From Sphingomonas taxi (lineage in GTDB: Bacteria; Pseudomonadota; Alphaproteobacteria; Sphingomonadales; Sphingomonadaceae): a DNA stretch of 64,000 bases. The notes under the pieces are model-generated. The model saw nothing but the letters and a program-made list of their open reading frames with translations. It searched no databases and had not been told where the DNA came from. A program made the translations under genes and the position numbers. The first letter of the stretch is position 1. Each line of letters opens with the position of its first letter. The stretch covers positions 1-64,000 of the forward strand of contig NZ_CP009572.1 of assembly GCF_000764535.1 (NCBI RefSeq), given 5' to 3'. Of this stretch, positions 1 to 7,494 are shown piece by piece.

Positions 1-117
1 TGCGCCCGCCGCCGCCTCGAGCACGTAAGCGATATGCCCACCGGTATCCGCGGTGATCCCATAAGCGACGGGCGGCGACTTCAGACAACCGCCGAGGGCC
101 AGATGCAGGATGAACAA
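1..117 (-). CDS. Glycosyltransferase, sucrose-phosphate synthase-like, N-terminus only
   Basis: Only the first 39 codons lie in the window; the rest runs off the left edge. The reverse-strand frame opens after a TAA and starts with TTG, preceded by a G-rich Shine-Dalgarno-like GGGGG. The peptide contains HLALGGCLKSPP followed by ITADTGGHIAYVLEAA. The D-T-G-G-H/Q-x-x-Y-V motif near the N-terminus is typical of GT4 sucrose-phosphate synthases and related glycosyltransferases, where it lies in the sugar-binding loop. Seen: the motif and reading frame. Inferred: the family. It is transcribed divergently from the HNH gene. Substrate cannot be told from this fragment. Confidence 0.6.
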   Translation of the reverse strand, partial: MFILHLALGGCLKSPPVAYGITADTGGHIAYVLEAAAGA

Positions 118-228
118 ACGACCCCCAAGTTATTGTAGGTTCGAAACGTTTCCTCACGCATTTTGGTTTCGTCACGATCTGTTCACATAACGCTTGGCGG
201 CGACTCGGCGATGATTCATAGAATCGCG

Positions 229-720
229 ATGCCGATCCGCGCCGAAAACCGCTGGCTCTACCCCATCGACTGGCCGCAAGTGTCGAGTGCCATCCGCTTC
301 GTGCGCGCCGGCGCGCGCTGCGAGCGCTGCCGCCGGCCGCATCGCCGCCATGTCGCGCATCTCGGCGACGGTCGCTGGTGGGACGGCGCCGCGACCGGCT
401 GGCGCGACGGCGACGGCCGCCGCATCGCGATGCGGCGCGGCGCGGTGCCGCTCGCCGGCGTGCGCACCACTTATGTCGTGCTCGCCTGCGCGCATCTCGA
501 CCACGATCCCGGCAACAATGCCGCCGCCAATCTCGCCGCTCTGTGCCAGCGCTGCCACATGCTCCACGATGCCGCCGAACATCGCTGGCAACGCTGGTGG
601 AACGCCTTCCGCCGGCGCGCCATCCGCGACCTGTTCGAGGATCCGCCGCTTACCCGCCGGCGGCTGATGCACCCACCGACCCGTCGCGGTGTCGACACGT
701 CGAGGCATCGACGCGCGTAA
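229..720 (+). CDS. HNH-type zinc-ribbon nuclease-like protein
   Basis: Small basic protein (163 aa from this start) beginning MPIRAENRWLYP. It has a first CxxC pair (CERC), then a stretch with AHLDHDPGNN and a second CxxC (CQRCH) followed by the helix MLHD. This is the layout of HNH/McrA-like beta-beta-alpha metal proteins: two zinc-knuckle cysteine pairs around an H-x-D-H core. An in-frame ATG at 211 and a TTG at 163 are possible earlier starts; I chose 229 because close homologues are remembered to begin at MPIR. Cellular role is unknown; such proteins occur in phage and plasmid regions. The 3' end overlaps one of the GTCGAC-rich elements described separately. Confidence 0.6.
   Translation: MPIRAENRWLYPIDWPQVSSAIRFVRAGARCERCRRPHRRHVAHLGDGRWWDGAATGWRDGDGRRIAMRRGAVPLAGVRTTYVVLACAHLDHDPGNNAAANLAALCQRCHMLHDAAEHRWQRWWNAFRRRAIRDLFEDPPLTRRRLMHPPTRRGVDTSRHRRA
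690..713. repeat. GTCGAC-rich palindromic element, copy a
   Basis: The last codons of the HNH gene contain GTGTCGACACGTCGAGG then ATCGACG, resembling the elements around the replication origin (core GTCGACATGTC, here GTCGACACGTC). It is the only clear copy left of 34 kb. It may be incidental, because the sequence is coding. Confidence 0.35.
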
Positions 721-747
721 GACAGGTATACGATTCCTTGTTGCGGG

Positions 748-766
748 TGATTATCATTATTGATAG
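748..766. promoter_or_regulatory. Putative Fur box upstream of fecI
   Basis: The sequence TGATTATCATTATTGATAG ends 6 bp before the GTG of the sigma factor. Read on the other strand it gives AATAATGATAATCA, matching the classical Fur-box core (GATAATGATAATCATTATC) at 13 of 14 positions. Iron-dependent repression of the fecI-fecR set is inferred from this and from family knowledge. Confidence 0.65.
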
Positions 767-772
767 TCGCCC

Positions 773-1267
773 GTGATCGTGCGTGACATTGCAGATCTCG
801 ATCGCCGGCTGCGTCGTTTCGTCGGCCGGCTGGCGCCGCGCGAGGAATCAGGCGACATCGTTCAGGAAGCCTGGCTGCGCGCGCTCCCCGGCCTGCGCCA
901 AGGCCATGTCCTCGACCCCGCCGCCTATCTGTTCCGCGTCGTGCGCAGCGTCGTCATCGACCGCGGCGCCAGGCACCGCCGCGCCGCGCAGGTGCTGGTC
1001 GACGCCGGCGATCGCGTCGAGGATGTCGCCGACCGCGCCGCCTCGCCCGAGACGCAGGCGCTGGCCCGCGACCGGCTCGCCCGCATCCGGCGCATCGCCG
1101 ACACGTTGCCGCCGCGGGCACGCGAGGCGTTCCTGATGCGCCGCTTCGAGGATCTCGATCAGGCGACGATCGCCGAGCGGATGAACATCAGCCGCGGCAT
1201 GGTCGAAAAGCATCTGCGCCTCGCGCTCGCCCAGATCGCCCGCACGCTCGACGAATGTGACCCGTGA
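773..1267 (+). CDS. fecI: ECF sigma factor, FecI-like
   Basis: A 164-aa extracytoplasmic-function sigma factor. Sigma region 2 is recognisable near residues 10-70 (DIVQEAWLRAL, then AAYLFRVVRSVVIDRGAR) and region 4 near 105-155 (LPPRAREAFLMRRFEDL followed by the helix-turn-helix IAERMNISRGMVEKHLRLAL). This length and spacing fit the FecI group, which directs transcription of a ferric-siderophore or haem receptor operon when released by FecR. Start is GTG at 773, with GTG at 779 an alternative. It precedes fecR, a TonB receptor and tonB on the same strand, and a Fur-box-like site lies just upstream, so iron starvation is the expected trigger. Confidence 0.9.
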   Translation: MIVRDIADLDRRLRRFVGRLAPREESGDIVQEAWLRALPGLRQGHVLDPAAYLFRVVRSVVIDRGARHRRAAQVLVDAGDRVEDVADRAASPETQALARDRLARIRRIADTLPPRAREAFLMRRFEDLDQATIAERMNISRGMVEKHLRLALAQIARTLDECDP

Positions 1268-1343
1268 GCGCTGGGCCGAGGTCGGGTTTCGCCGCGCCCG
1301 GCCGTCTGGTCTTGCAGGGAGCAGGATCGGAAGGACCGGGATC

Positions 1344-2291
1344 ATGACGCGCCAGACGCCACGCGACGCACCGCCCGTAGAGGAAGCGGCGCATTGGGTC
1401 GTCCGCCTCGACGCGGGGCCGCTGTCGCGCCGCGAGACGCGCGCCTTCGCCGCATGGCTGGCGGCGGACCCGGCGCATGCCGCCGCCTACGACCGGCTCG
1501 CGACGATCCTGCTGCCGCCGACGTCAATGCGCGTGCCGCCGCGCCGGCCGCGTCGCCGCGTCGGCAACGCGATAGGGACGCGACCGCGGCTTGCACTCGC
1601 GGCGAGCGCCGCGGCCGCGACGCTCGCCGTGCTGATCCCGGCCGGCGACGCGCTACGGCTGCGGTGGCAGGCGGATGCGATCACCGGCATCGGCGAGCGC
1701 CGGCTGATCCGCCTGCCCGACGGCTCGCAGACGTGGCTCGCGCCGCAGAGCGCGCTGGCGTGGCACATGCACGCCGACCGCCGCGACCTGCGCCTGTTGC
1801 GCGGCACCGCCGCCTTCGCGGTCCGCCGCGATCCCGCCCGCCCGTTCGCGGTCGCCAGCGGCGACGGCCAGGCGATCGCCCGCGGCACCGCCTTCATCGT
1901 ACGGCGCGACGCCGGCGCGACCGAGGTCGACGTCCTCCAGCATCGCGTCGAGGTGCGCACCGGTCGCGGCGGGACGTCGCTGCGCGAGGGCTGGCAGGTG
2001 CGCTATACCGCCGACGGCCTGTTGGCACCCGACCGCCGCTTCGATCGCGATGCCGCCGTCGCACTGCTCCGCGGCCGGCTGATCGCCGACGACCAGCCGC
2101 TCGGCGACGTGATCGCGGCGTTGCAGTCCTATCGCCATGGCCGCATCCTCCTGTCGCCGCACGCGGCGCGGCGCCGCGTCGATGGCGTCTACGACCTCGA
2201 TCGTCCCGAAGCGGCGCTGGCGCTGATCGCCTCGTCGCTCGGCCTGCGCCGTCTCGATCTCGGCGGGGTGACGATCCTCTACGCCGGCTGA
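1344..2291 (+). CDS. fecR: FecR-family anti-sigma regulator
   Basis: A 315-aa inner-membrane anti-sigma protein for the adjacent FecI. The N-terminal DUF4880-type segment reads EEAAHWVVRLDAGPLSRRE then FAAWLAADPAHAAAYDRL (about residues 13-55). One transmembrane helix follows near 85-105 (LAASAAAATLAVLIPAG). The periplasmic FecR domain (ERRLIRLPDGSQTWLAPQS onwards) and a C-terminal secretin/TonB-like fold with ALIASSLGLR complete it. I used the ATG at 1344, preceded by GGAAGG, rather than the upstream in-frame ATG at 1257 that would overlap fecI. By family knowledge it transmits the ligand-occupied state of the receptor to FecI. Confidence 0.9.
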   Translation: MTRQTPRDAPPVEEAAHWVVRLDAGPLSRRETRAFAAWLAADPAHAAAYDRLATILLPPTSMRVPPRRPRRRVGNAIGTRPRLALAASAAAATLAVLIPAGDALRLRWQADAITGIGERRLIRLPDGSQTWLAPQSALAWHMHADRRDLRLLRGTAAFAVRRDPARPFAVASGDGQAIARGTAFIVRRDAGATEVDVLQHRVEVRTGRGGTSLREGWQVRYTADGLLAPDRRFDRDAAVALLRGRLIADDQPLGDVIAALQSYRHGRILLSPHAARRRVDGVYDLDRPEAALALIASSLGLRRLDLGGVTILYAG

Positions 2292-2343
2292 TTATTTTGG
2301 ATGCCGGGTCGGGTATCCGCCCGATCGTTCGTCTTCCGTAACG

Positions 2344-2360
2344 GTAATGACAATCATTAG
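2344..2360. promoter_or_regulatory. Putative Fur box upstream of TonB receptor
   Basis: GTAATGACAATCATTAG lies 14 bp before the receptor start. TAATGA/TCATTA arms surround CAA, a near-palindrome close to the Fur consensus. It suggests the receptor has its own iron-controlled promoter besides any FecI-dependent one. Confidence 0.6.
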
Positions 2361-2374
2361 CGTTTGGGGGCTTC

Positions 2375-4909
2375 ATGATACGGTTCGGCAAGGTGATCCG
2401 CGGCGCGATGGTGCCGGCGATGCTGGCGGCATCGGCGACGATGGCGGTCGGCGTGGCGCGCGCGCAGCAGGGGGCGGAACAGCCGCGCAGCTTCAACGTC
2501 GCGGCGGGACCACTGGCACAGGCGATGCGGCGGTTCGCCGAACAGGCCGATCTGCAATTGTCCTATCCGGCCGAACTCGCCCGCGACAAGCAGACCGCCG
2601 GGGTCAGCGGCACGCTGTCGCGTGAGGCGGCACTGGCCCGGCTGCTCGCCGGCACCGGTCTGCACGGGCGGCTGGAAGGGCGATCGCTGACCCTGCTGCC
2701 CGATACCGCGGCACAGGCGGACGGCGACGGCGAGCATGTCGCGCTCGCCACGCTCCACGTCGCCGGCGCAGGCGACGATGCGGCCGGCCGCGGCGCCGGC
2801 GGGACCCGCCGCGACGAGGCCGACCGGCCGTTCCGCACCGCCGGCTCGTCGGCCTATGTCACGCGCGCCGCGATCGACCGGATCCCGCCGACCGCGATCG
2901 GCGACATCCTCAAGACCGCACCCGGGGTGATCTCGAGCGGCGCCAACATCGGCAACACGCTCGACGTCAACATCCGTGGGCTGCAAGGCGCCAGCCGCGT
3001 CGCGATGCTGGTCGACGGCGCGCAATCGGCCAGCTCCGACTATCGCGGCTACACCGGCAGCAACAACCGCCTGTCGATCGACCCCGAACTGATCGGCGGC
3101 ATCGAGATCGACAAGGGACCGACCGGCGGGCCGGCCGGGGCGGGCTATACCGGGGGCGTGGTCAACATCTCGACCCTGCGGGTCGGCGACCTGGTGCCCG
3201 AAGGCGAGCATTACGCGCTGCGCCTGCGCGGCAGCATCGGCAGCAACACCGTATCTCCGCCCGAGATCGGCGCATCGGGCGGCCGGTTCGGCGACAAGGA
3301 CGAGGATTTCCATCCGCGGTTCCGCGAAGACGACTGGCCGGCGCTCCGCAACCATTTCGGCAGCGTCGCACTGGGCGCGCGTTTCGCCCGCGTCGATCTC
3401 GTCGCGGCGGTGTCGCGACGCGACCAAGGCAATTACTTTGCCGGCCGCCAGGGCGGCGAGCCGGTCGGCGAATATGACCGCGGCGAGGAGGTGCTCAACA
3501 CCAGCCAGCATACCACCTCCGGCCTGCTCAAGGCGACGTGGCACTTCGCGCCGGAGCACAGCCTGGAACTCGGCTATATCCGTTACGACAGCCGCTACGG
3601 TGAGTCCTGGGAGAGCGAGTTGTTCTGGGCGCAGGGCAAGAACCAGAAGCCCGAACAATTCGCCAGGACCGATACCTATACAGCGAAATACGGGTTCAAG
3701 CCGGCGGGGCAGTCGCTGATCGATCTGACCGTGCAGGGCGCGGTGGTCGACAAGGTCGAGAGCAGCATCGCGTCCGACGCGCCGTTCCACACCCGCAACA
3801 CCGGCGCGTCGCTGGTCAATCGTTCGGTGGCGGAATTGCCCGGCGACGCGGTGCTGACCAGCAGCAACGGCATTTCGCTCGCGCTGGAAAAGGCGCGCGA
3901 CGACATGCAGGAACCGGCCATGCTGCTCAACGCCAACGGCGAGCGGCAGATCACCAGCCTGTTTACCGACAACCGCATCGACGTCGCCGACTGGCTGACG
4001 CTCAACGGCAGCGCCCGCTACGTATATTATCGTCTGCGCCGTGATCTCGCCGACGACGATCCGCGCAGCACCAAGGAGTTGCGGGCGGTGTCCAAGATCG
4101 GCAGCGGCAGCGGCACGACGGTCTCCGGCGGCATCACGCTGTCGCCGTTCCGGGGCATCGGCGTCTACGCCTCTTATGCCGAGGGCTATCGCCCGGTCAG
4201 CCTGCGCGAATGGACGATGGCGATGGCCTGGACCTATCTGGTGCCCAATCCCAATCTCCGTCCCGAGCGCGCGCACAACATCGAATTCGGCGTCAACGTG
4301 TTGCGCGACGGTCTGCTCTTCGCCGGCGATCGGCTCCGGCTGAAGGTGTCGCGGTTCGACAACCACAATCAGGACTATGTCATCCGCCGCCAGTGCAACC
4401 AGAAGCGATATTGCACCGAGGGCGGCTACAAATGGTGGCGCACGCCGTACAACATCGATCACGCCGACTTCCGCGGCTATGAGGTGAGCGGCAGCTACGA
4501 CATCGGCCGCCTGTTCGCCGAGGGCGCCTATACGCGCTACGATCACGTCGAATATTGCATGACGCAGGATCAGTGCGACGAGACGCCGTTCGTCTCCGAT
4601 TACCAGCGCGTCTATGTCCCGCCGCGCTATTCGGGCAGCGGCACGCTCGGCCTGCGCCTGTTCGATCGCGCGCTGACCCTCGGCGCCCGGGTGAACGTCT
4701 TCGGTGCCCGCGTCACCACCGAGGCGGCGCAGACCTTCAACAACGAGACGATCTGGGGCGGCTTCGTCCAGTTCCAGCCCTGGGCGGCGACCCGGCTCGA
4801 CCTCAGCGCCGAGAATATCGGCGATCGCTTCTATTATGACGTCATGTCGACCACCTGGGTGCCCGCTTCCGGGCGGACGGTGCGGCTGACGCTCACCCAG
4901 CGGTTGTGA
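2375..4909 (+). CDS. TonB-dependent transducer/receptor, probably haem or siderophore uptake
   Basis: An 844-aa outer-membrane receptor. A signal peptide ends near residue 29 (GVARA|QQ). Next is a secretin/TonB N-terminal (STN) signalling domain at about 38-90 (FNVAAGPLAQAMRRFAEQ, GVSGTLSREAALARLLAGTG), the module that contacts FecR. The plug runs from about 150 to 265 (IGDILKTAPGV, VNIRGLQG, GGIEIDKGPTGG) and the 22-strand barrel fills the rest, ending in an aromatic-poor but typical RLTLTQRL. The barrel contains VPNPNLRPERAHNIEFG, the NPNLxPE signature frequent in haem/haemoprotein receptors. The HasR-like assignment is an inference; a siderophore is also possible. Its neighbours fecI, fecR and tonB make this a complete surface-signalling uptake locus. 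Confidence 0.85.
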   Translation: MIRFGKVIRGAMVPAMLAASATMAVGVARAQQGAEQPRSFNVAAGPLAQAMRRFAEQADLQLSYPAELARDKQTAGVSGTLSREAALARLLAGTGLHGRLEGRSLTLLPDTAAQADGDGEHVALATLHVAGAGDDAAGRGAGGTRRDEADRPFRTAGSSAYVTRAAIDRIPPTAIGDILKTAPGVISSGANIGNTLDVNIRGLQGASRVAMLVDGAQSASSDYRGYTGSNNRLSIDPELIGGIEIDKGPTGGPAGAGYTGGVVNISTLRVGDLVPEGEHYALRLRGSIGSNTVSPPEIGASGGRFGDKDEDFHPRFREDDWPALRNHFGSVALGARFARVDLVAAVSRRDQGNYFAGRQGGEPVGEYDRGEEVLNTSQHTTSGLLKATWHFAPEHSLELGYIRYDSRYGESWESELFWAQGKNQKPEQFARTDTYTAKYGFKPAGQSLIDLTVQGAVVDKVESSIASDAPFHTRNTGASLVNRSVAELPGDAVLTSSNGISLALEKARDDMQEPAMLLNANGERQITSLFTDNRIDVADWLTLNGSARYVYYRLRRDLADDDPRSTKELRAVSKIGSGSGTTVSGGITLSPFRGIGVYASYAEGYRPVSLREWTMAMAWTYLVPNPNLRPERAHNIEFGVNVLRDGLLFAGDRLRLKVSRFDNHNQDYVIRRQCNQKRYCTEGGYKWWRTPYNIDHADFRGYEVSGSYDIGRLFAEGAYTRYDHVEYCMTQDQCDETPFVSDYQRVYVPPRYSGSGTLGLRLFDRALTLGARVNVFGARVTTEAAQTFNNETIWGGFVQFQPWAATRLDLSAENIGDRFYYDVMSTTWVPASGRTVRLTLTQRL

Positions 4910-4940
4910 GCCGCGCAGCAGACCGACGGGCGCCGTTACG

Positions 4941-5702
4941 ATGCCCGTCCCGGTCGCGGCCTCGCGCGTGACGATCGCCGGCCCGTCCGGCGGCTATCGC
5001 GGCTGCCTGCGATGTCGGTGGGCAGGACGCCTCTGTACGGCAGCGACGCTGATCGCCGCGATCGCGGCGGCCGGCGTCCGCTTGCACGATGCCGTCGTGC
5101 CGGCTCCGCCTCCGCCATCGCTGATGCTGTTCGACATCGACGCCGCCCCACCGGCCTCTCCCCCGGTCCCGGTGCAGCCGCACGTCGCAAGACGGGTCAC
5201 GCCGCAGCATCCGGCGAGCGTGCCGGTGCCGCCCCCCGTGGCCACGCCGCTACAGGCGCCGGTGCCGATCGTCCGCAGCTTGCCCGCGTCGGCCGCCGCC
5301 AGCGCGCCGACACCGCCTGCGCCCGCCCTGCCGCATCCCGCGCCCCCTCCCGCCGCACCGCCGACCCCCGATGCACCGCCCGCCGTCGCCCCGGCCGGGG
5401 CGAGCGAGACGAGCTGGGAAGGGCAGGTGCTGGCGCGGCTGGCGAAGCGAAAGGCCTATCCCGAAGCGGCCCGCAGCGCGGGAATCGAGGGCACCGCGCT
5501 GGTCCGCTTCACCGTCACCCGCAACGGTGGCCTGCTCGGCGTGGCGCTGGTCGCGTCGTCCGGCTCGGCGCTGCTCGATCATGCTGCGACCGCCGCGGTC
5601 GCCCATGCCGTACCGTTCCCGCCGATCCCGCCGGCGCGCGCCGAACGCATCGAACTGACCGTGCCGGTCAGCTTCTCGCTGTCGGCGCTGCGCGCGCGCT
5701 AG
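4941..5702 (+). CDS. TonB-family energy transducer
   Basis: A 253-aa TonB/HasB-like protein: a short cytoplasmic start, one transmembrane helix at about residues 29-50 (CTAATLIAAIAAAGV), a long Pro/Ala-rich periplasmic linker (about 55-155), and a TonB C-terminal domain (about 160-250). In that domain AYPEAARSAGIEGTALVRF and the terminal VPFPPIP motif are visible. It couples proton motive force from ExbB/ExbD to the receptor encoded 31 bp upstream; exbBD are not in this window. The dedicated TonB beside a FecA/HasR-type receptor resembles has loci. Its stop lies one base from the stop of the convergent recombinase gene. Confidence 0.88.
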   Translation: MPVPVAASRVTIAGPSGGYRGCLRCRWAGRLCTAATLIAAIAAAGVRLHDAVVPAPPPPSLMLFDIDAAPPASPPVPVQPHVARRVTPQHPASVPVPPPVATPLQAPVPIVRSLPASAAASAPTPPAPALPHPAPPPAAPPTPDAPPAVAPAGASETSWEGQVLARLAKRKAYPEAARSAGIEGTALVRFTVTRNGGLLGVALVASSGSALLDHAATAAVAHAVPFPPIPPARAERIELTVPVSFSLSALRAR

Positions 5703-5703
5703 A

Positions 5704-6726
5704 CTAGAGGAACCGCTGGCCGGCGTGATCGCGGAACAGCTCGGCATTGCGCACGTAATCGGACAGGACCTGCACCGATTTGTGGCGGCTGACCTCCTGC
5801 AGCTTGAAGATCGTCGCCCCCTGCGCCGCGCCTTCGGTCAGGAAGCCGGCGCGCAGCGAATGACCGGCGAATTGCGTCGGGTCATAGCCCGCCGCGGCGG
5901 CATGCTGCTGGACCAGCCGGGCGATCGCCCGATCGGACATCGCGTCCCCGGTCAGCGCATCGCTGCGCGACAGCCGGCGAAACAGGGGGCCGGAATCGTG
6001 CCCCGCCGCGGCCATCCAGGCGAGCAGCAGCGCCTTGGGGCGGATCCGCGAGCCCTCCGGAATGGCGATCACCGCACCGGCACCGGCCCGGTCGGTCTTC
6101 GAACGCGCGATGGTCAGCCGCAATCCCTCGGGGACCAGCCCGACGTGTTCGACGCCGAGCGCGACGATCTCCGAGCGGCGCAGCGCCGCGGCCATGCCCA
6201 CCGCCAGGATCGCGCGATCACGCACCGCCCGGAGCCCGTCGCCCTCGATCCCCGCGAGCATGTTGCGCAACGCCGCGGCATCGGCGGGCTGCTTGCGGCG
6301 CTTCGCCCCACCATGTTCGGCGCGGATGCCGGCGAGCACTTCCGCCAGCCGCCCGGCGGTGGGCAGGGCGGTCGGCGCGGGGTGTCCGCCGGCGCGGTGG
6401 TAATGACCGATCGCCGCGATCCGCCGCCCGATCGTCGCCGGGTTGAGCCCGCCGACCGCCTGATCGCTGGCGAACACCGCCACCACCTCGGGCGTCGCCG
6501 GCAACGCGACGAGTTGATGCGCCGCACACCAGGCGGTGAAGATCGCCCAATCCGATTCATACGCGCGCCGCGTCGCCCCGGCGCGGGCGGCGCGGGCATA
6601 AGCGGCGGCCTGCTCGATCTTGTCGTTGAGGATCGCGGGAAGCGCGGGTTGTTCGGGCGCGAATGTGGGGAGCGTCAGCGCGGCGGACTCGATCGGGGGC
6701 GCGGCAGGGCGGCGGGGGGGAGCCAT
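5704..6726 (-). CDS. Tyrosine recombinase (XerC/phage-integrase family)
   Basis: A 340-aa site-specific recombinase. The N-terminal SAM-like core-binding domain spans about residues 35-130 and the catalytic domain about 150-335. All catalytic residues are visible: Arg183 (ALRRSE), Lys210 (RSKTD), His289 and Arg292 (HSLRAG), His315 (SRHKS) and the nucleophile Tyr324 (LSDYVR). It appears intact and active. A 26-bp inverted repeat typical of recombinase core sites lies 41 bp upstream of its start, and an AT-rich island follows. Likely roles are resolving plasmid multimers or integrating an element; the isolated position and nearby symmetric site favour resolution, by inference. Confidence 0.9.
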   Translation of the reverse strand: MAPPRRPAAPPIESAALTLPTFAPEQPALPAILNDKIEQAAAYARAARAGATRRAYESDWAIFTAWCAAHQLVALPATPEVVAVFASDQAVGGLNPATIGRRIAAIGHYHRAGGHPAPTALPTAGRLAEVLAGIRAEHGGAKRRKQPADAAALRNMLAGIEGDGLRAVRDRAILAVGMAAALRRSEIVALGVEHVGLVPEGLRLTIARSKTDRAGAGAVIAIPEGSRIRPKALLLAWMAAAGHDSGPLFRRLSRSDALTGDAMSDRAIARLVQQHAAAAGYDPTQFAGHSLRAGFLTEGAAQGATIFKLQEVSRHKSVQVLSDYVRNAELFRDHAGQRFL

Positions 6727-6767
6727 AGCAGGGCTGTGCCATGGCGGATCAGCGAGCGCTAGCGCTA

Positions 6768-6793
6768 TGTCCGATAAGCGTGATTATCGGACA
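6768..6793. other. Candidate recombinase crossover site
   Basis: Perfect 10-bp inverted repeat TGTCCGATAA / TTATCGGACA separated by six bases (GCGTGA). A 10-6-10 arrangement with AT-rich inner ends is what XerCD/dif-like and phage core sites look like. A degenerate third arm (TTATCCGA) follows at 6797-6804, and an AGCGCTAGCGCT palindrome precedes it. Seen: the symmetry and its position just upstream of the recombinase gene. Inferred: the function. It could instead be an operator autoregulating the recombinase. Confidence 0.6.
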
Positions 6794-6804
6794 ATTTTAT
6801 CCGA

Positions 6805-7176
6805 AGCTCCAGTGGTAATTAAGCCTGAAACGGAGCACACTCGCCTACGCAATCATCACGCACGATAAGGGCAATAATTTTTCATGATGCCAGCCGCTAA
6901 ACTTCAGAGCGACAACATATCATCTTAGCTGGTCATCAGAAAGTAGCCATAATAAAGACACCTTCATAAGCACCATTTAATACTTTGGCATTTACCGCTA
7001 CTATAATAAAAATAAGTACCACGTATCCAACTACATCACTTATTGTATACAAGGAATGATTTTTTCAATTTAATAAACAGTAAGTAAAAATATCCTTTCC
7101 CAGACAAAAATTACCTCCGCAAAATACCAATAAGGATATTATTATGGGGTAAAAGCACGTTTTACAATATAGGGAC
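6805..7176. other. AT-rich island without a recognisable gene
   Basis: About 370 bp whose composition is strikingly AT-rich against the GC-rich surroundings, with many A/T runs and stops in all frames. No credible coding frame was found. A small hairpin (GTAAAA, 5-base loop, TTTTAC) at 7149-7165 lies just beyond the stop of the leftward gene and could end its transcript. The abrupt composition change beside a recombinase suggests a boundary of acquired DNA, or a bound/silenced regulatory region. Confidence 0.6.
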
Positions 7177-7494
7177 TTAGCGCCTCATACTGCTGTTAGC
7201 CTTTCTAGCCTCGTCACCGGCTACTTTGAAAGGGGAAAGCGCATTAGCTTGAGGATCGTAGTAACGGTCGATTCTATTCCTGATCCGTGACTGTACGCGA
7301 TTCTGAACCCTCAGGTTCAAACGAGCCATCGGCTTGATGCCTGCTTCCTCGGCAACAATGGAGCGCGTTTGCCGCTCGCCCACCGATCCCGCCGACGAGC
7401 CAGCAATCTGAGCGGACGATGCCCTCGACGTTTGCTGCGCAGCCGCAATCGATCCGATCGATACGGCTGCAATCACTATAAAACAGCGTATCAC
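7177..7494 (-). CDS. Small secreted protein of unknown function
   Basis: A 105-aa protein with a clear signal peptide (IRCFIVIAAVSIGSIAAA then QQ). The mature part is Ser/Ala-rich, then Arg-rich (VQNRVQSRIRNRIDRYYD). I do not recognise a family. The start is GTG and overlaps the stop of the upstream TPR-like gene as GTGA, so the two are translationally coupled and it is the last gene of the leftward exopolysaccharide operon. A periplasmic or surface accessory role in polymer export is only inferred from position. Confidence 0.65.
   Translation of the reverse strand: MIRCFIVIAAVSIGSIAAAQQTSRASSAQIAGSSAGSVGERQTRSIVAEEAGIKPMARLNLRVQNRVQSRIRNRIDRYYDPQANALSPFKVAGDEARKANSSMRR

Noticed and set aside
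2357..4546. Long reverse-strand frame (729 codons) opposite the TonB receptor
   Set aside because: It is the GC-skewed antisense shadow of a gene with clear domains; its translation has no family motifs and is full of low-complexity Arg/Ala/Val.
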